From assembly GCA_030180135.1 (NCBI GenBank), contig CM058238.1, forward strand, positions 86,126,619 through 86,190,618: 64,000 nt of DNA, in the 5' to 3' direction. Shown here one piece after another: positions 10,151 through 22,277 of the stretch. The notes under the pieces are model-generated. The model was not told the DNA's origin. It saw nothing but the letters and a program-made list of their open reading frames with translations, and searched no databases. Numbering within the stretch: position 1 is the stretch's first letter; every line of letters begins with the position of its first letter. A program made the translations under genes and the position numbers. Source of the DNA: Orychophragmus violaceus. Lineage: Eukaryota; Streptophyta; Magnoliopsida; Brassicales; Brassicaceae.

Positions 10151-10980
10151 TCTTGATTCTAGTGGGAGTTTTAGTTTTATTTTAGTTATAATAAGATGCT
10201 CTTGTAAACATACTTTTGGATATGTTTAATGAAATTTGATTTCAGCATTATTTATTGTGATCTAAGTAATGGTCCCAAAATAAGTTTATGTCAAATTATA
10301 GGTCATCAAGTTGAGGACTTGATCATGAAACCCTATAAGTCATAGATGACATAGATTATGTTCTGTCCCTAGTCGAAGTTATCAAAGTGGGACAATGACA
10401 ACCGCGAGAGACTAGATTGTGAGGTGACTGTTGACTAAGTTTCATGGAGTCAATGATATGAGTATCACAGTCAGTCACATAGATATATGTTGGTGAACAT
10501 ATGATCGGACATGACCCGCTAATGAGAAGTCTCCAGGATAGTTATATCTGTGTCATGAGAGGTTCTCATTACGACTATAGAGTATAGTCCTCAGACCTGA
10601 GTTCATCATGCTTTCTTGCATATGAATTGGTACACTTTGACCTTGTCAAACGTCGACCCGTAACTGGCGACTATAACGGCACTGTTCAGGTATATCATGA
10701 AGTGTGCGTTGAAATAGGGATGGAACAAGATGGGATTTGTCCCTCCTGATTAACGGGAGATAAATATCTCAAGGCCTATCGAAGATTTAATACTGAGAGA
10801 ATGTGTGGCCGCACTCGAACGAACTGTAGTTCAGTTGTTTGTATTGTTCATTATAAGATCAGGAGTTCGATAAACACGATGTTGGCTTAATAAGGATGAC
10901 ACCAATCTTGCCTTATGCCAAATTGAGATATAGAGACAAAAGAATTATAGGAATTGATGATTCCAGTACAAGTGGGAGAT
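10151..10980 (+). other. A0 3' non-coding region with polypurine tracts
   Basis: About 830 bp like A1 6157-6977, with AGTGGGAG at 10161-10168 and 10971-10978. The second directly precedes the LTR and is the PPT. No gene is seen here. Confidence 0.75.
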
Positions 10981-11619
10981 TGTTGGGATGGTGTCCTGAA
11001 ATCACACTTGTGCTCACTCCTGATGATAATTGTGTGTCGAGATCAGACATTCGTATAATACTGAGCGGTTGCAATGTTTTGCTAGAAGCCTCTTGCAATC
11101 TGTAAGTTGTATACTTACTACCAGTATTATATGATCCTATAGGGTCACACACCTAAGCAAACTGGAATCTAAGATATGGGAATGATCATTATGGTAATGA
11201 TCATGTTAATGTGTATTGGATACATATTAATATCGAGAAAATGGTGTTGTGTCGATCGACACATCATGTGTGTCGGTCGACACAGTTCAGGTTTCGAAAG
11301 GGCTTTTCGAAATTATGACTTAAACAAGTCTGGCCCGTTAAGTGTGTTTGAGGTCGAATAAAACTTGAAAGTCTCGACCTAAAACCCTGGCCGTCGACTT
11401 TTTCTTGACAGAAGAAGCAGAAACACCAGAAACTCTCAGATCCCATAGATCCGGCACTAGCATCCCGTTTCCAGCTTGTGTGCGTGTGTATCTGGTAGAG
11501 GCAAGGTATCTGCGTTGCTCACTGATCTCGTTCACCAATTCATTCCGCTGTCAGTTCAAGGTAAGAACGAGGTTGGTAAATTTCAATATATCAAACCCTA
11601 GATCCTAGGAGATCCAACA
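10981..11619 (+). repeat. 3' LTR of A0
   Basis: 639 bp, TGTTGGGATGGTGTCC...GATCCAACA. It is shorter than the A1 LTR, mainly in the palindrome region, where it keeps a pair: GTGTCGATCGACACA near 11249 and GTGTCGGTCGACACA near 11270. A GTAAGA donor-like site lies near its end. The next five bases are GAATC, the expected but unconfirmable TSD. Confidence 0.93.
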
Positions 11620-11849
11620 GAATCATCAACTATTCAAATGGTTCATTTTCCAAATTCCATAACATGATTTTTTAGTTGATAAATTAAAAATTTAAAATCA
11701 AATAATAATGTCAATCTAAATTAAAATTAAAACATTCAATTATATGATTTTTCTTTCAATATTATAAAATAATAAATTCTCATAAAAACTATTTTTCTAA
11801 ATGTTATGAAATTTATTTTCTATTATTACCTATATTCGATTAACAATAA

Positions 11850-11890
<41 letters not shown>

Positions 11891-12255
11891 AAGAAGCTTA
11901 GTTATTTAATAAGTAAAAAAAAGTTTGAGAACATACCTTTTTCCCTTTTTTCTAAAGAGGTATGAAAAATGTAGTTTATAAGGTGTATAAAAAATTATAC
12001 ACCTTATTTTTGTCACCTATATTTATTTAACAATAACATATTTTACTTTAAAATATATACAAAAGAAAATAAAGTTTAGTTATTTAGTAAAAATATTTTT
12101 GTGAAACCATAGCTTTTTCTGTTCTTGCAATTTTATTCTTGTAAAGGTGTATAAAAATTACACACCTTATTTGAAGAAAAAAGAAATAAAATCTAAAAAG
12201 GAATGAAAAAATGATTTTATGGGTTGAAAATTATAAGAAAAAGAAAGAGAACAAA
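11620..12255. other. AT-rich spacer with TA microsatellite
   Basis: AT-rich flanking DNA without a credible gene. A (TA)n run with one interruption lies at about 11850-11890. Short related segments recur near 11930 and 12115 (AAGGTGTATAAAAA-type motifs), which hints at an old degraded element. Confidence 0.6.
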
Positions 12256-13330
12256 AAATACCCATCGACGCTCCCAAGCACAGTTTTCGAGGCAATCCAA
12301 TCTTCTCTGATCTACGCTTTCTCCCCGGCCGGCGTCCTTGGTCGTTGCCAGGGAGAGCCTCGTCGCCGTTTAAATTAGCTTTACCCATCTCAAGACCCTC
12401 TGTCATAGACGACGGTTCTGCCGGCTCCTTTCTCTGTCGCCGTCTTCTCCGATCTCCGTCACCGTCGCTGCATGTTGTCGTACATCGCTTCCGCATGGTT
12501 CTTGCATGACCGTGGAGTCTTCGCCGTCGTTTCCTCTACCGTTTCCGGAGTCCAGCTCGCTTTTGGGTGAGTCTGTGCGTATGCTTTTCAATCTTGGCTT
12601 CTCCGACGTTGGAGGGCGTGAGGTCGGGTTTGGTCGCCGTCTATCTGTAGTTTGGTATGGGGTTCAGGTTTTATCTTAGGATTGTTCTAGTGCTGGTTCC
12701 AGTATGTGGTTAAGGTTTTGAGATGTGGTCTTTTGGTTATAGATGTTAAAGTTTAGGCCTCTTCTAGTCAGGCTTTAATTGATTCTCAGATCCTCTTTGA
12801 CTTTTGAACTTGTTGTTTTTGATTCATTGCGTGTGTATGTTGTGGATGTTTTCTTGTCTAATTTTGTTCGGGGTTTTTTCGGGTCCCGGGAAGTTAGGTC
12901 GGTTTGGATATAGTAGGTCCAAATATGTTCAAATTTGGATTCTTTTAGGCTTCTATCTAGGTGTTTATGGGTGCATTGAAGTGCGTCGCAACCGTATCCG
13001 AAAGAGTCTTAGCGGTCCTTGTAGTGGTCCCTTCTTGTCGGTTTATGGAGTCTTGGTTCCTTGAGTCTGAGAGAGGGTCTTTCTGCATCTGGTTGGGTAG
13101 TTGATGTTATCGTTGGTGGTCCGTGGCAACATCGGTAAGTCTCGTTCAAGCATCTCCACACGGGTCAAGTTATGCAATTTTGGTTTGTTTATAGTTGGCT
13201 TTGGATTTTATCGATTGAGTTCTGATTTAGTTGTAGGTTTTGTTTCCTTTTATAGGACTCGTTTCCGAGGATTTCTTCTTATTCCGCCGGTTTAGTTACT
13301 TTTTTAGGCTTCATTTCCAGAGAAGGTTCT
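12256..13330. other. GC-richer block, unclassified, possibly a retroposon
   Basis: Base composition changes sharply from the AT-rich flanks to a block with many CCG/CGCCG words at its left end, then GT-rich text with no frame over about 110 codons. It ends before an A-rich stretch near 13400. This looks like a degraded LINE- or Sadhu-like retroposon in plus orientation, similar in style to 43130-43982. I see no clean target duplication and recognise no protein, so the class is open. Confidence 0.3.
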
Positions 13331-14260
13331 GTCTTCTGCCGGCTCGTGTATTTCAAAAACGCATTTCACCATGTTTAATATAAAAGTATAACTTCAGACG
13401 GAAAAAAAAGAATGAACAAATAAAGAATTCAAATAAAAAAAGAAAGTGACGAAAGTGGAAGAGTGTGTGGAAAAGGAGAATTGAGTGGGTGAAAAGTAAA
13501 GAACACAAGCTATTTTTATATCAAAGTTTGTTATTAAAAGAAAATTAAAAACAATGAAAATGAAATTTGAGCCAACATGTTACAAAAATATGCAGTTTGT
13601 GCATGATGTCAAGTATGCAGTTTTATAAAGTCATTAATTGTGTGAATGTGGAAATTAATGTAGGTAGTCCTACATGCACGTCTTCTGTTTTTTATTTGCA
13701 TATCTACTGCCAAACATTCAAACCTTATGTGCAATGGTTTATTTTAGACATTTACAATGGGGGTATTGTAAGAAAATTTCAACAGTTGTAAAAAAATTTG
13801 AGCTATAATGGGGGTGTTGTAAAATTAAAATCTTATGTGGAAAAAACAAGTGTTGTAAACTTTCAACAACCATGAAAGTTAATTTTGGGGCAATTTTTAT
13901 TTCTTTTGGTGTATGTGTATGACACATGAATGTCACTATTACATGTTTATATTTGATGTTTTTTCTTTTCACTTTAACATTAATTATTTCATAATAACTA
14001 TAGTTACAATATATAAATTTTATATCAAAATTTATCATTTTCATATTCTATAAATAGAAGTTTGTTTTATTTAATTTGGACACTGAAAAAATTAGTATTT
14101 TTTTTACCATTAAAGAGAAAGAAAAAGAATAATAAAGGTGTTGTAATTTTATTCAACAAAACTATTGTAGATAAAAAAAATTGAATGAGTGTTGAATTCT
14201 GATCTCGGAGAAAGAGAAAATGATGTAGAAGAAAGAGAAACTGATGTAGAGGGTGTTGAT
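13331..14260. other. AT-rich DNA with left arm of an inverted-repeat element
   Basis: No gene. The last part (about 14140-14260) is an inverted repeat of the sequence now split by element D (14738-14837 plus 37057-37130). The shared words run GTGTTGTAATTTTATTC..., ATTGTAGATAAAAA and GAGAAAGAGAAA...GATGTAGA, so the two arms form a foldback, MITE-like structure into which the hAT-like element later inserted. Confidence 0.5.
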
Positions 14261-14729
14261 TAGGCCTGGGACTTCGGTTCTTCGGTTCGGTTACGGTTCG
14301 GTTACTCGGTTTTTCGGTTTTTTTTTGTTTTTAAAAAATCTACCGATCGTTTTTTTCTTCGGTTCGGTTCGGTTTCGGTTCATAAAACTTCGGTTCGGTT
14401 CGGTTTGATAATTTCGGTTCAATTTTATATTCCAAAGCTATATGTATATTTATATATCAAACACATAAACACAAACTGACAAAAGTATATATATATGGGA
14501 AGATTGAAACTTTTATGAAAATCAAAACCGATCGACAACTATAAGTCTACAATAATGAATAATAAGCCAGGGACTTCGGTTCTTCGGTTCAGTTTTTCGG
14601 TTTTCGATTTTTTTATTTTAAAAAAAAACTACCAATCGGTTTTTTTTTTGTTCGGTTCGGTTTCGGTTCATTAAAATTCAGTTCGGTTTCGGTTCGATAA
14701 TTTCGGTTCGGTTTTATATCCCAGGCCTA
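14261..14729. mobile_element. Small hAT-like non-autonomous element, 8-bp TSD
   Basis: TAGGCCTGGGA at the left end is the exact reverse complement of TCCCAGGCCTA at the right end. The 8-bp duplication GTGTTGAT flanks it (14253-14260 and 14730-14737). An 8-bp TSD and TAGG-type termini fit the hAT superfamily. The interior has no transposase. It holds two blocks of TTCGGTTCGGTT-type repeats (about 14272-14418 and 14573-14715) around an AT-rich middle. Confidence 0.85.
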
Positions 14730-14837
14730 GTGTTGATAATTCAAACCATTGTACATAGTCTTATCAACACACACTTTATATTCCTAATCACTTCCTCTCT
14801 CTCTTCCACATCATATCCTCTCTCATCCACATAATTA

Positions 14838-15497
14838 TGAAGGAATTTCTAGCAGTTCTAATCAGGATTAGCAACCCTAGTCTGAATTCCGAGCATAGGA
14901 TCTAAGGTTCATATAATTAAATCTATGGGATCTCAGATTTACCTGTTGATTTGCAGCGGAAGTATTAGCATATAATCGAGATCACGAAGCGCCTCAAATG
15001 CTGCGCCTCTACTGGTATCCACATGCACACAAACTGGACCGCAGGGATGCTAGTGCCTTACAGAGATCTAATCTCCAGAGAGGTTTTTTCTATGTTCTGG
15101 TGGCTGTGAACTAGGTTAGAGGCGAGTTTAGGTCGACCATATATCTTATATATGTCGGCTTAAACCACAACGGAATTAACCAACGATTAAACCGAATTAA
15201 TCCGATTAATCCGCGAGTGCATCGATCGATGCTGTCCCAGAACATTGATATCGAATGCATATCACATATGCATTCACTGGATCATTACATTAATGATCAA
15301 CCTCGTCTTTAACGCCCAGTTTGCTTAGGTGTGTGACCCTGTAGGATCATATAACACTAGCAATGAGTTCTCAACTCATTGATCATAAGTGGCTTCTAGC
15401 AAAGCGTTATGACTACCTAGTGTTATGTGATTGTCTTATCTCGAGTATACGACTTTCACTTAGAGCAAGTACAATAGATTTCAGGACATTCCCAACA
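14838..15497 (-). repeat. 3' LTR of D
   Basis: 660 bp; read on the minus strand it starts TGTTGGGAATGTCC and ends GAAATTCCTTCA. Near 15222-15233 it lacks 22 bp that the other LTR keeps (36758-36800). The loss falls between two copies of ATCGATGC, so one palindrome has been deleted. Confidence 0.95.
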
Positions 15498-16314
15498 ATC
15501 TCCCACTTGTACTGGAATCATCTATTCCTTTAATCCCTTTGTAGCTATATATCAATCTAGCATAAGGCAAGAACTGTGTCATCCTTATTAAGCCAGATCA
15601 CGTTTATCGAATCCCGATTTGTACTGATAAAACAAACGACTGACAATCACCTCGTTTGAGCGCGGCCACGCATTTCCAGTATCAAATTTTCGATAGGCCC
15701 AGAGATATTTAACTCCTGTTATATAGGAGGTACAAATCCCATCTTGTTCCATCCATGTTTCTTTTATATTTCATGATACGCCTAATCAGTGTCTTTATGA
15801 TCACCAGTTACGGCTGACGTTTGGCAAAGTCAAGACGAACCAATCCATATAAGAGAGGACATAATGAACTCAGGTCTAAGGACTACTCTCTTTAGTCGTA
15901 ATGAGAAACTCTTATGACACTCATATAACATCTTGTAGAGTTCTCATTAACGGGTCAAGTCCGATCATGTGTTCTCTAACACATATCTATGTGATTGACT
16001 TTAATACACTTATTAAATGACTCCATGAAACATAGTCATCAGTCACCTCACATACTAGTCTCACGTGGTTGTTAGTGTCCCATTTTAGCAACCTCGACTA
16101 GGGACCATTTATAATTTATGTCATTTGTTTCTTATAGGGTTTCATGATCAAGTCACATACTTGATAACCTATAAAATGTCATAAATTACTTTGGGACAAT
16201 TATTTAATAACACAATTAAATAATGCTGAAACAATTTCATAACATAACCAAATTATGTTTTACGAACATCAAGTCATAACTATAAACCAAATATAACTCC
16301 CACTGAAAACAAGA
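15498..16314 (-). other. D 3' non-coding region with polypurine tracts
   Basis: No frame. The minus-strand AGTGGGAG is at 15500-15507 (LTR-adjacent PPT) and at 16297-16304 (just after the pol stop). A hairpin ATCAAGT/ACTTGAT near 16150-16170 keeps its stem while its loop differs from A1. Confidence 0.75.
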
Positions 16315-19300
16315 TCATATCTTAAGAAATCTAATGCCTACAGCAGCAGTGTGAAACTCATGCTTAGGCCTTGGGAGGGGTTTGGTCAGCGGATCAGCTA
16401 CGTTCTCATCAGTTGGGACTCTGCTGATCTTCACATCTCCTCTATTCACAATATCACGGATAAGGTGATATCGCCTTTCTATATGTTTGGATTTCTGGTG
16501 TGATCTAGGTTCCTTTGCTTGCGCAATTGCTCCATTGTTGTCACAATACAAAGCCACTGGCTCAGAAATGCTAGGTATCACACCAAGTTCAGTGATGAAC
16601 TTCTTGATCCAAACAGCCTCCTTTGCCGCTTCAGAAGCAGCGAGGTACTCAGCTTCAGTTGTGGAATCTGCTACAGTGTCCTGCTTGGAACTCTTCCAGC
16701 TGACTGCACCGCCATTCAGGCAGAAGATGTAACCAGATTGTGATCGGAAATCATCTTTGTCTGTCTGAAAACTTTCGTCTGTGTAACCACTTACTACCAG
16801 CTCATCACTTCCTCCATACACCAATAATTTATCTTTAGTATTTGTCAAATACTTCAGAATATTCTTGACTGCTGTCCAGTGACTTTCACCTGGATCCGAT
16901 TGGTATCTACTCGTCATGCTTAAAGCACAAGCAACATCTGGACGAGTACAGAGCATGGCATACATGATGGATCCTAACGCCGAGTCATAGGGAATCCGAC
17001 TCATGCGATCTCGCTCAGCAGGTGTCTCAGGACACTGCTTCTTGCTGAGACTTATGCCATAAGACATTGGTATGAAGCCCTTCTCGGAATCTTGCATTCT
17101 GAACCTGTGTAAGACTTTATCGATATAAGTGTCTTGACACAGTCCAATCAACTTGTTTAATCTATCTCTATAGATTCTTATTCCAAGAATATACGCGGAT
17201 TCTCCCATGTCTTTCATTGAAAAACAACTTCCGAGCCAAGTCTTAACAGACTGTAACAACGGAACGTCATTTCCGAGAAGAAGCATGTCATCTACATACA
17301 ACACGAGAAATGCAACTGCGCTCCCACTAGTCTTCTTGTAAACACATGGTTCCTCTTCGCTTCTGATGAAATCAAACTTTTTGACTGCTTCATCAAAACG
17401 AAGATTCCAACTCCGAGATGCTTGCTTCAATCCATAAATGGATCGATGAAGCTTGCATACTTTCCTAGCTGCATCAGGATCGATGAAACCTTCGGGTTGT
17501 GTCATGTACACATCCTCTTCCAGTATTCCATTAAGGAAAGCTGTTTTCACGTCCATCTGCCAGATCTCATAATCATAATGAGCAGCTGTTGCTAGGAGAA
17601 TCCGAATGGATTTAAGCATGGCGACAGGTGAATAGGTTTCTTCATAGTCAATACCATGAATTTGTTTGAAACCTTTTGCCACTAGCCTTGCTTTATATAT
17701 CTGAATATTTCCATCCACATCAATTTTCTTCTTGAAAATCCATTTACACTCAATGGGTCTTGCACCATCGGGTAAATCAACCAAAGTCCATACTTGGTTC
17801 TGTGACATGGATCCCATTTCGGATTCAGCGGCTTTCAGCCACTTTCCGGAGTCAGGGCTCATCATCGCTTCTTCAAAATTCGCTGGCTCGTCACTGTCAA
17901 TGATCAACAAAGCATGACAATTGGTTACGATAAATCCATATCTCTCGGGTTCGTGACGGATCCTTTCGGATCGGCGAATTTCAGGCTCCACAGGCGCCAT
18001 TTCTACAACTCTTTGTAGATCCAACTGTTGCTCTTCCTCTACGGGTTGAGCATTTTCCTGCGGTTCTCGAACTTCTTTGAGTTGTACTTTACTCCCACTG
18101 TTTCTCTTGGAAAGAAACTCTCTCTCAAGAAAAACACAGTTCCGAGCAACAAACACTTTGTTCTCGGATTGGTTGTAAAAGTAGTATGCCTTGGTTTCCT
18201 TAGGATAACCAACGAAGTAGCACTTATCAGATTTGGGTTCGAGCTTATCTGTATTTAATCGCTTAACATAAGCTTCGCAACCCCAAATCTTCAGGAAAGA
18301 CAAACTTGGAACATTTCCAGTCCACATCTTATGTGGTGTCTTTGCAACTGATTTTGACGGAACCCTATTAAGTGTAAACGCAGACGTTTCTAGAGCGTAT
18401 CCCCAAAAGGATAATGGAAGCGTTGAGAGACTCATCATTGATCGAACCATATCTAATAAAGTTCGATTCCTCCTCTCGGACACCCCATTCCATTGTGGTG
18501 TTCCAGGAGGAGTGAGTTGTGAAACAATTCCACAATCTCTCAAATGATCACTGAATTCTTGGCTTAAGTATTCTCCTCCACGATCTGATCGAAGAGCCTT
18601 AATACTTTTGCCAAGTTGATTTTGTACTTCATTTTGGAATTCTTTGAACCTTTCAAAAGATTCCGACTTGTGTCTCATTAAATAGACATAGCCATACCTG
18701 CTGAAATCATCAGTGAAGGTAATGAAGTATCGAAAATTTCCTCTGGCACTTGTGCTCATTGGGCCACACACATTTGTATGTATAAGGCCCAATAGGTCAC
18801 TGGCCCTCTCATTTGATTTGTTGAAAGGGGCCTTAGTCATTTTGCCTAGTAAACAAGATTCACATGATTCATAATCAAATGAGCCCAGAAGCCCATCACT
18901 ATGGAGCTTTTGGATCCGTTTCTCGTTTATGTGGCCCAAACGACAATGCCAAAGAAAAGTCTGATTCGTGTCATTTGATTTGAATCTCTTGGTGTTAATG
19001 TTATAGATTGGTGTAGTCTGGTTTAAAACATAAAGCCTATTCTCTAATGGGCTGCTACCATAAAATATATCATTGTAATCAAAAGAACAACATTTATTCT
19101 TAATTGAAAACTGATATCCTTCCACATCCAAAACAGGAATGGAAATAATATTTCTGCTTATAGCAGGTACATAGTAGCAATTATTAAGCTTTAAAACCAA
19201 ACCAGAAGGTAAAGACAAGTTATATGTTCCTACGGCTAATGCAGCAACTCTTGCTCCATTCCCCACGCGCAGGTCCACTTGTCCCCTTTCCAACTTCCTA

Positions 19301-19912
19301 CTGTTGCTTAGGCCCTGCATATTTGTACAAATATGAGCACCACAGCCGGTATCCAATACCCAAGAAGTAGAACCAGAAGTAGTAACATTTACTTCTATAA
19401 CATAAATACCTGAAGATGAAGTCTCGAAAGTCTTCTTCTTCTTCTTCTTCTCTTCCAAGAATTTGTTGCAATTTCTCTTCCAATGCCCAAGCTCTTTACA
19501 GTAATGGCACTTATCAGTCTCAGATGGGCCCGGCTTGGGCTTCGGGGCTGGCGCAGGCGTGTCCTGGTTCTCAACCTGGACTGCCTTGCCCTTTTCCTTG
19601 CCTTTGCCAAGTTTCTTAAACTTCTTACCCCCTTGTACCATAAGTACATTAGGAGTGCCCTTCTTGATATTAGGCTCAGCTGTCTTGAGCATGCCATGCA
19701 GTTCAGTCAACGTCTTCGTCAAGTTGTTCATGTTATAGTTCATAACAAACTGATCATAACTTGACGGCAGTGACTGCAGAATGATGTCAGTAGCCAACTC
19801 TTGGCTAATGGGACAATCCAGTCTCCCCAGGTTATCAATATAACCCATCATCTTAATGACATGAGGATAGACCGGACTGTCATTTGGTAGCTTGCATTCA
19901 ATGAGAGATTTA
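16315..19912 (-). pseudogene. D Gag-Pol, main part; integrase Asp replaced by Asn
   Basis: An open minus-strand frame encodes about 1200 residues: late Gag, CCHC knuckle CHYCKELGHWKRNC, protease WVLDTGCGAH, integrase, RT (QMDVKTAFLNG, YVDD) and RNase H (CDNNGAIAQ), ending at 16315. The start of gag is on the other side of element B (34837-35200), and both halves are in phase at the ATTTA junction. The first catalytic aspartate of the integrase is Asn here: HTNVCGP, codon AAT at 18772-18774, where A1, C and E have HTDVCGP. The other two DDE residues (RSDRGGEY, NGVSERRN) remain. Integration by this copy's own enzyme is therefore doubtful even without the B insertion. Confidence 0.93.
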
Positions 19913-20645
19913 TGTTGGGATTATGTCCTGAAATCACATTGTACGAACTCTAGAGATAGTTGTATTGTCGAGATCGAACAATTCATGTGATACTGGGTAA
20001 TCATAATGTTTTGCTAGAAACCGCTTATGACAAATGGGTTGTAACTCATTTCCAGTATCGTGTGAACCTACAGGGTCACACACCTAAGCAAGTTGGAAAT
20101 ACTTTGTATGGGATTGGTCATTGGCGTATGGTCTGGTCGATGTGTATTAGATACACATCGAATATAAGTTTCAAAGAGGTGTATCGATCGACACCATTGG
20201 GTGCGTCGGTCGATACAGCAGGTGTGTCGATCGACACCACTAAGTGTGTCGGTCGACACAAGGGCGAAACCAAAACTGAAGTTTCGGTTCACCTCGAGGT
20301 CAATATATAAACGTGTTTTATTGACTCGAGATGATGAGTGATCGTGTGCGCCGCCCAGGGGTTTTCCTGAGAGAGAAAACACAGAAACCTCAAGAAACTG
20401 AGTTCCCAGGAGATCCGAGCCCCGGTACTAGCATCCCGGCGGATTCCAGCTTGTGTGCGTGTGGACTACGATAGAGGCGCAACGATTGGGGCGCTCCAGA
20501 TCTCGTGTTACCATAATCTTCCGCTGCCAAAACTCCAGTTAATCTCGAGGTGAGATCATGATTCAATTAACTAGACCCTAGATCCTAGGCTATCGGGAAC
20601 TCGCGAGAATTCTGAATACGGTAGAATTGGCTCCAAGTTCCTTCA
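19913..20645 (+). repeat. 5' LTR of B
   Basis: TGTTGGGATTATGTCCTG...CAAGTTCCTTCA. It holds two palindrome pairs at about 20179-20260, alternating GTCGATCGAC and GTCGGTCGAC forms, and ATATATAAAC (TATA) near 20304-20313. The donor CTCCAG|GT of the 3' LTR is CTCCAG|TT here, leaving GAG|GTGAGA at 20550 as the likely donor. Confidence 0.95.
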
Positions 20646-22274
20646 AGTGGTATCAGAGCCTTAGGGTTTTATCATTGAATCAGTCTGTTTAATTGAATCT
20701 AATGAATTGAATTCGCTCATAAAATTTATGAACAATAGCATGTTAGATCGATTGAAACATAACTCCGATTCTGTGTTTTCGCACGGTGTCGATCGACACA
20801 CTGGGTGTGTCGGTCGACACAGAGTGGCGAAGTTCGACAGAATCGGCGGCTAGGGTTTTTCGCGAAGAAAAACCGTAAGCCTTCTGTGTCGATCGACACA
20901 CTGGGTGTGTCGGTCGACACAGAGCAGACTCGGTCGAGTGTCGATCGACACAGTTTGAGTGTCGGTCGACACAGAACAATATTCGGCGGCTAGGGTTTTC
21001 TCGGAGAAAACCTAAAAGGCCTACTGTGTCGATCGACACAGATTAGTGTCGGTCGACACAGACCGAGCGAATGGTTAATTGGCTCAGTTGGATTGGACCG
21101 GTTATCATGCTTGGTTAAAGTCCGAATAGATCGGTTTAAATTGGATGAATTGGTTCAATTGGATTGAACTGATTATCTTAATTAGAATGAACCGACGAGT
21201 TAAAATCAGTCTGATTGGATAATACGGTTCAATTGAATTGGACTGGTTATTGCAATCAGTTGAAACTGGTTTAAACGGTTCAAATTGGATGAATTGGTTC
21301 AATTGGATTGAACTGATTATCCCAATTAATATAAACCGATTGGTTAAGATTAGTTTGATCTGATAAGTCGGTTCAATTGAATTGAACCGGTTATCAAAAC
21401 TGTCTTCGGTTGAGGTCTATGTCGACCGTCACACATGGGTTGTGTCGATCGACATGACCGGTTCGATGAACCGGGCTAATTGGATTAACCGGTTATTGAA
21501 GTACGGTTTTGTTTGGTGGTGTCGATCGACAGACAGAGTCTGCATCGATCGACACAGTATTCGAAATTCTGGTTGTTGAACCTTGAATTTGCAGAAACCA
21601 AACTAGACTTAAACATTCATCAAAGATTAGCTTCAATGTGGTCAACTGTCAAGACTCATTTCGTTGTGTGATGGTCTAGCCAAGAGCTTGGTGTCCACAA
21701 TCACGTGAGTAAGGCAGGTAGTTGAGTTGATGGACATGCAGTGCTAAACATCAACAATTACATGACCTAAGAGATTGATTTGCTAAACTTTTGGGTTTAG
21801 TTTCCTCAACCAAATATCAAGTAACCTTGATGCCTTGCCCAATCTTGTCTACTGTCAAGATTTGTGTCGTTTGTTGGATAGTCTTGGAGTCCTTGGTATC
21901 CACTGCAACATGAGTAAGGCAGGTGGTCACTGACAGATTTGCAGTGCGACTGTCAATGATCACAAGACAGAAAGAGATTGTTTTACTTGACTGGGCTGTC
22001 AGAAGTTCTGGGCCCAGAGACATCAGAGTGGATTAGACATAGTTTGTCTTATCTGCGACCAAGAGTTGTACTGGGTACAATTAGCAATGATTTGCTTACC
22101 TAGATAACTAAATTTTGAGTAACGGCGAGTCGCCCACTCGAATTTTAGTAATCTGAGGATCTTGGATCATTATATTCGTAGAGGAAACATTGTTTGAATA
22201 TAATGCGAGTTTTCTTATTAGATAAGATTTCTCATGATATACATAACTAAATCTTTGTTTTTCTTGGATTTCAG
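20550..22274 (+). other. Predicted leader intron of B
   Basis: The donor GAG|GTGAGATC and the acceptor TTGGATTTCAG bracket the PBS (TGGTATCAGAGC, 20648-20659), the palindrome array and the conserved 3' leader. The gag ATG (22278) follows three bases after the acceptor. The first-choice donor seen in the 3' LTR is mutated in this 5' LTR. Confidence 0.5.
20785..21061 (+). repeat. Paired palindrome array in the B leader
   Basis: Four pairs lie near 20785, 20884, 20938 and 21021. In each the first copy is GTGTCGATCGACAC and the second GTGTCGGTCGACAC, spaced by 5-9 bases such as ACTGGGT. Further single copies lie near 21439 and 21519-21560. As RNA, the two members of a pair can base-pair with only a G-U wobble in the centre. 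Confidence 0.9.
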
Positions 22275-22277
22275 CTT

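Larger units (their letters stand above)
1..11619 (+). mobile_element. Ty1/Copia element A0 (outer, 5' end outside window)
   Basis: A long LTR retrotransposon split by A1. Its left part is 1-362 and its right part 7688-11619; the 5-bp duplication GATGT (358-362 and 7688-7692) marks the split. The integrase reading frame rejoins exactly across the gap. The 3' LTR is 10981-11619; the 5' LTR and gag lie left of the window, so LTR age cannot be read. The domain order protease-integrase-RT-RNase H is diagnostic of Copia. It belongs to the same family as A1 and E. Confidence 0.93.

Noticed and set aside
12167..12591. Arg-rich minus-strand ORFs in the GC-rich block
   Set aside because: Composition-driven, no domain, overlapping frames.
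20785..21061. CRISPR-like pattern of regularly spaced palindromic repeats
   Set aside because: The DNA is a plant nuclear genome, the repeats are 14-17 bp with short irregular spacers, there are no cas genes, and the arrays are inside retrotransposon leaders.
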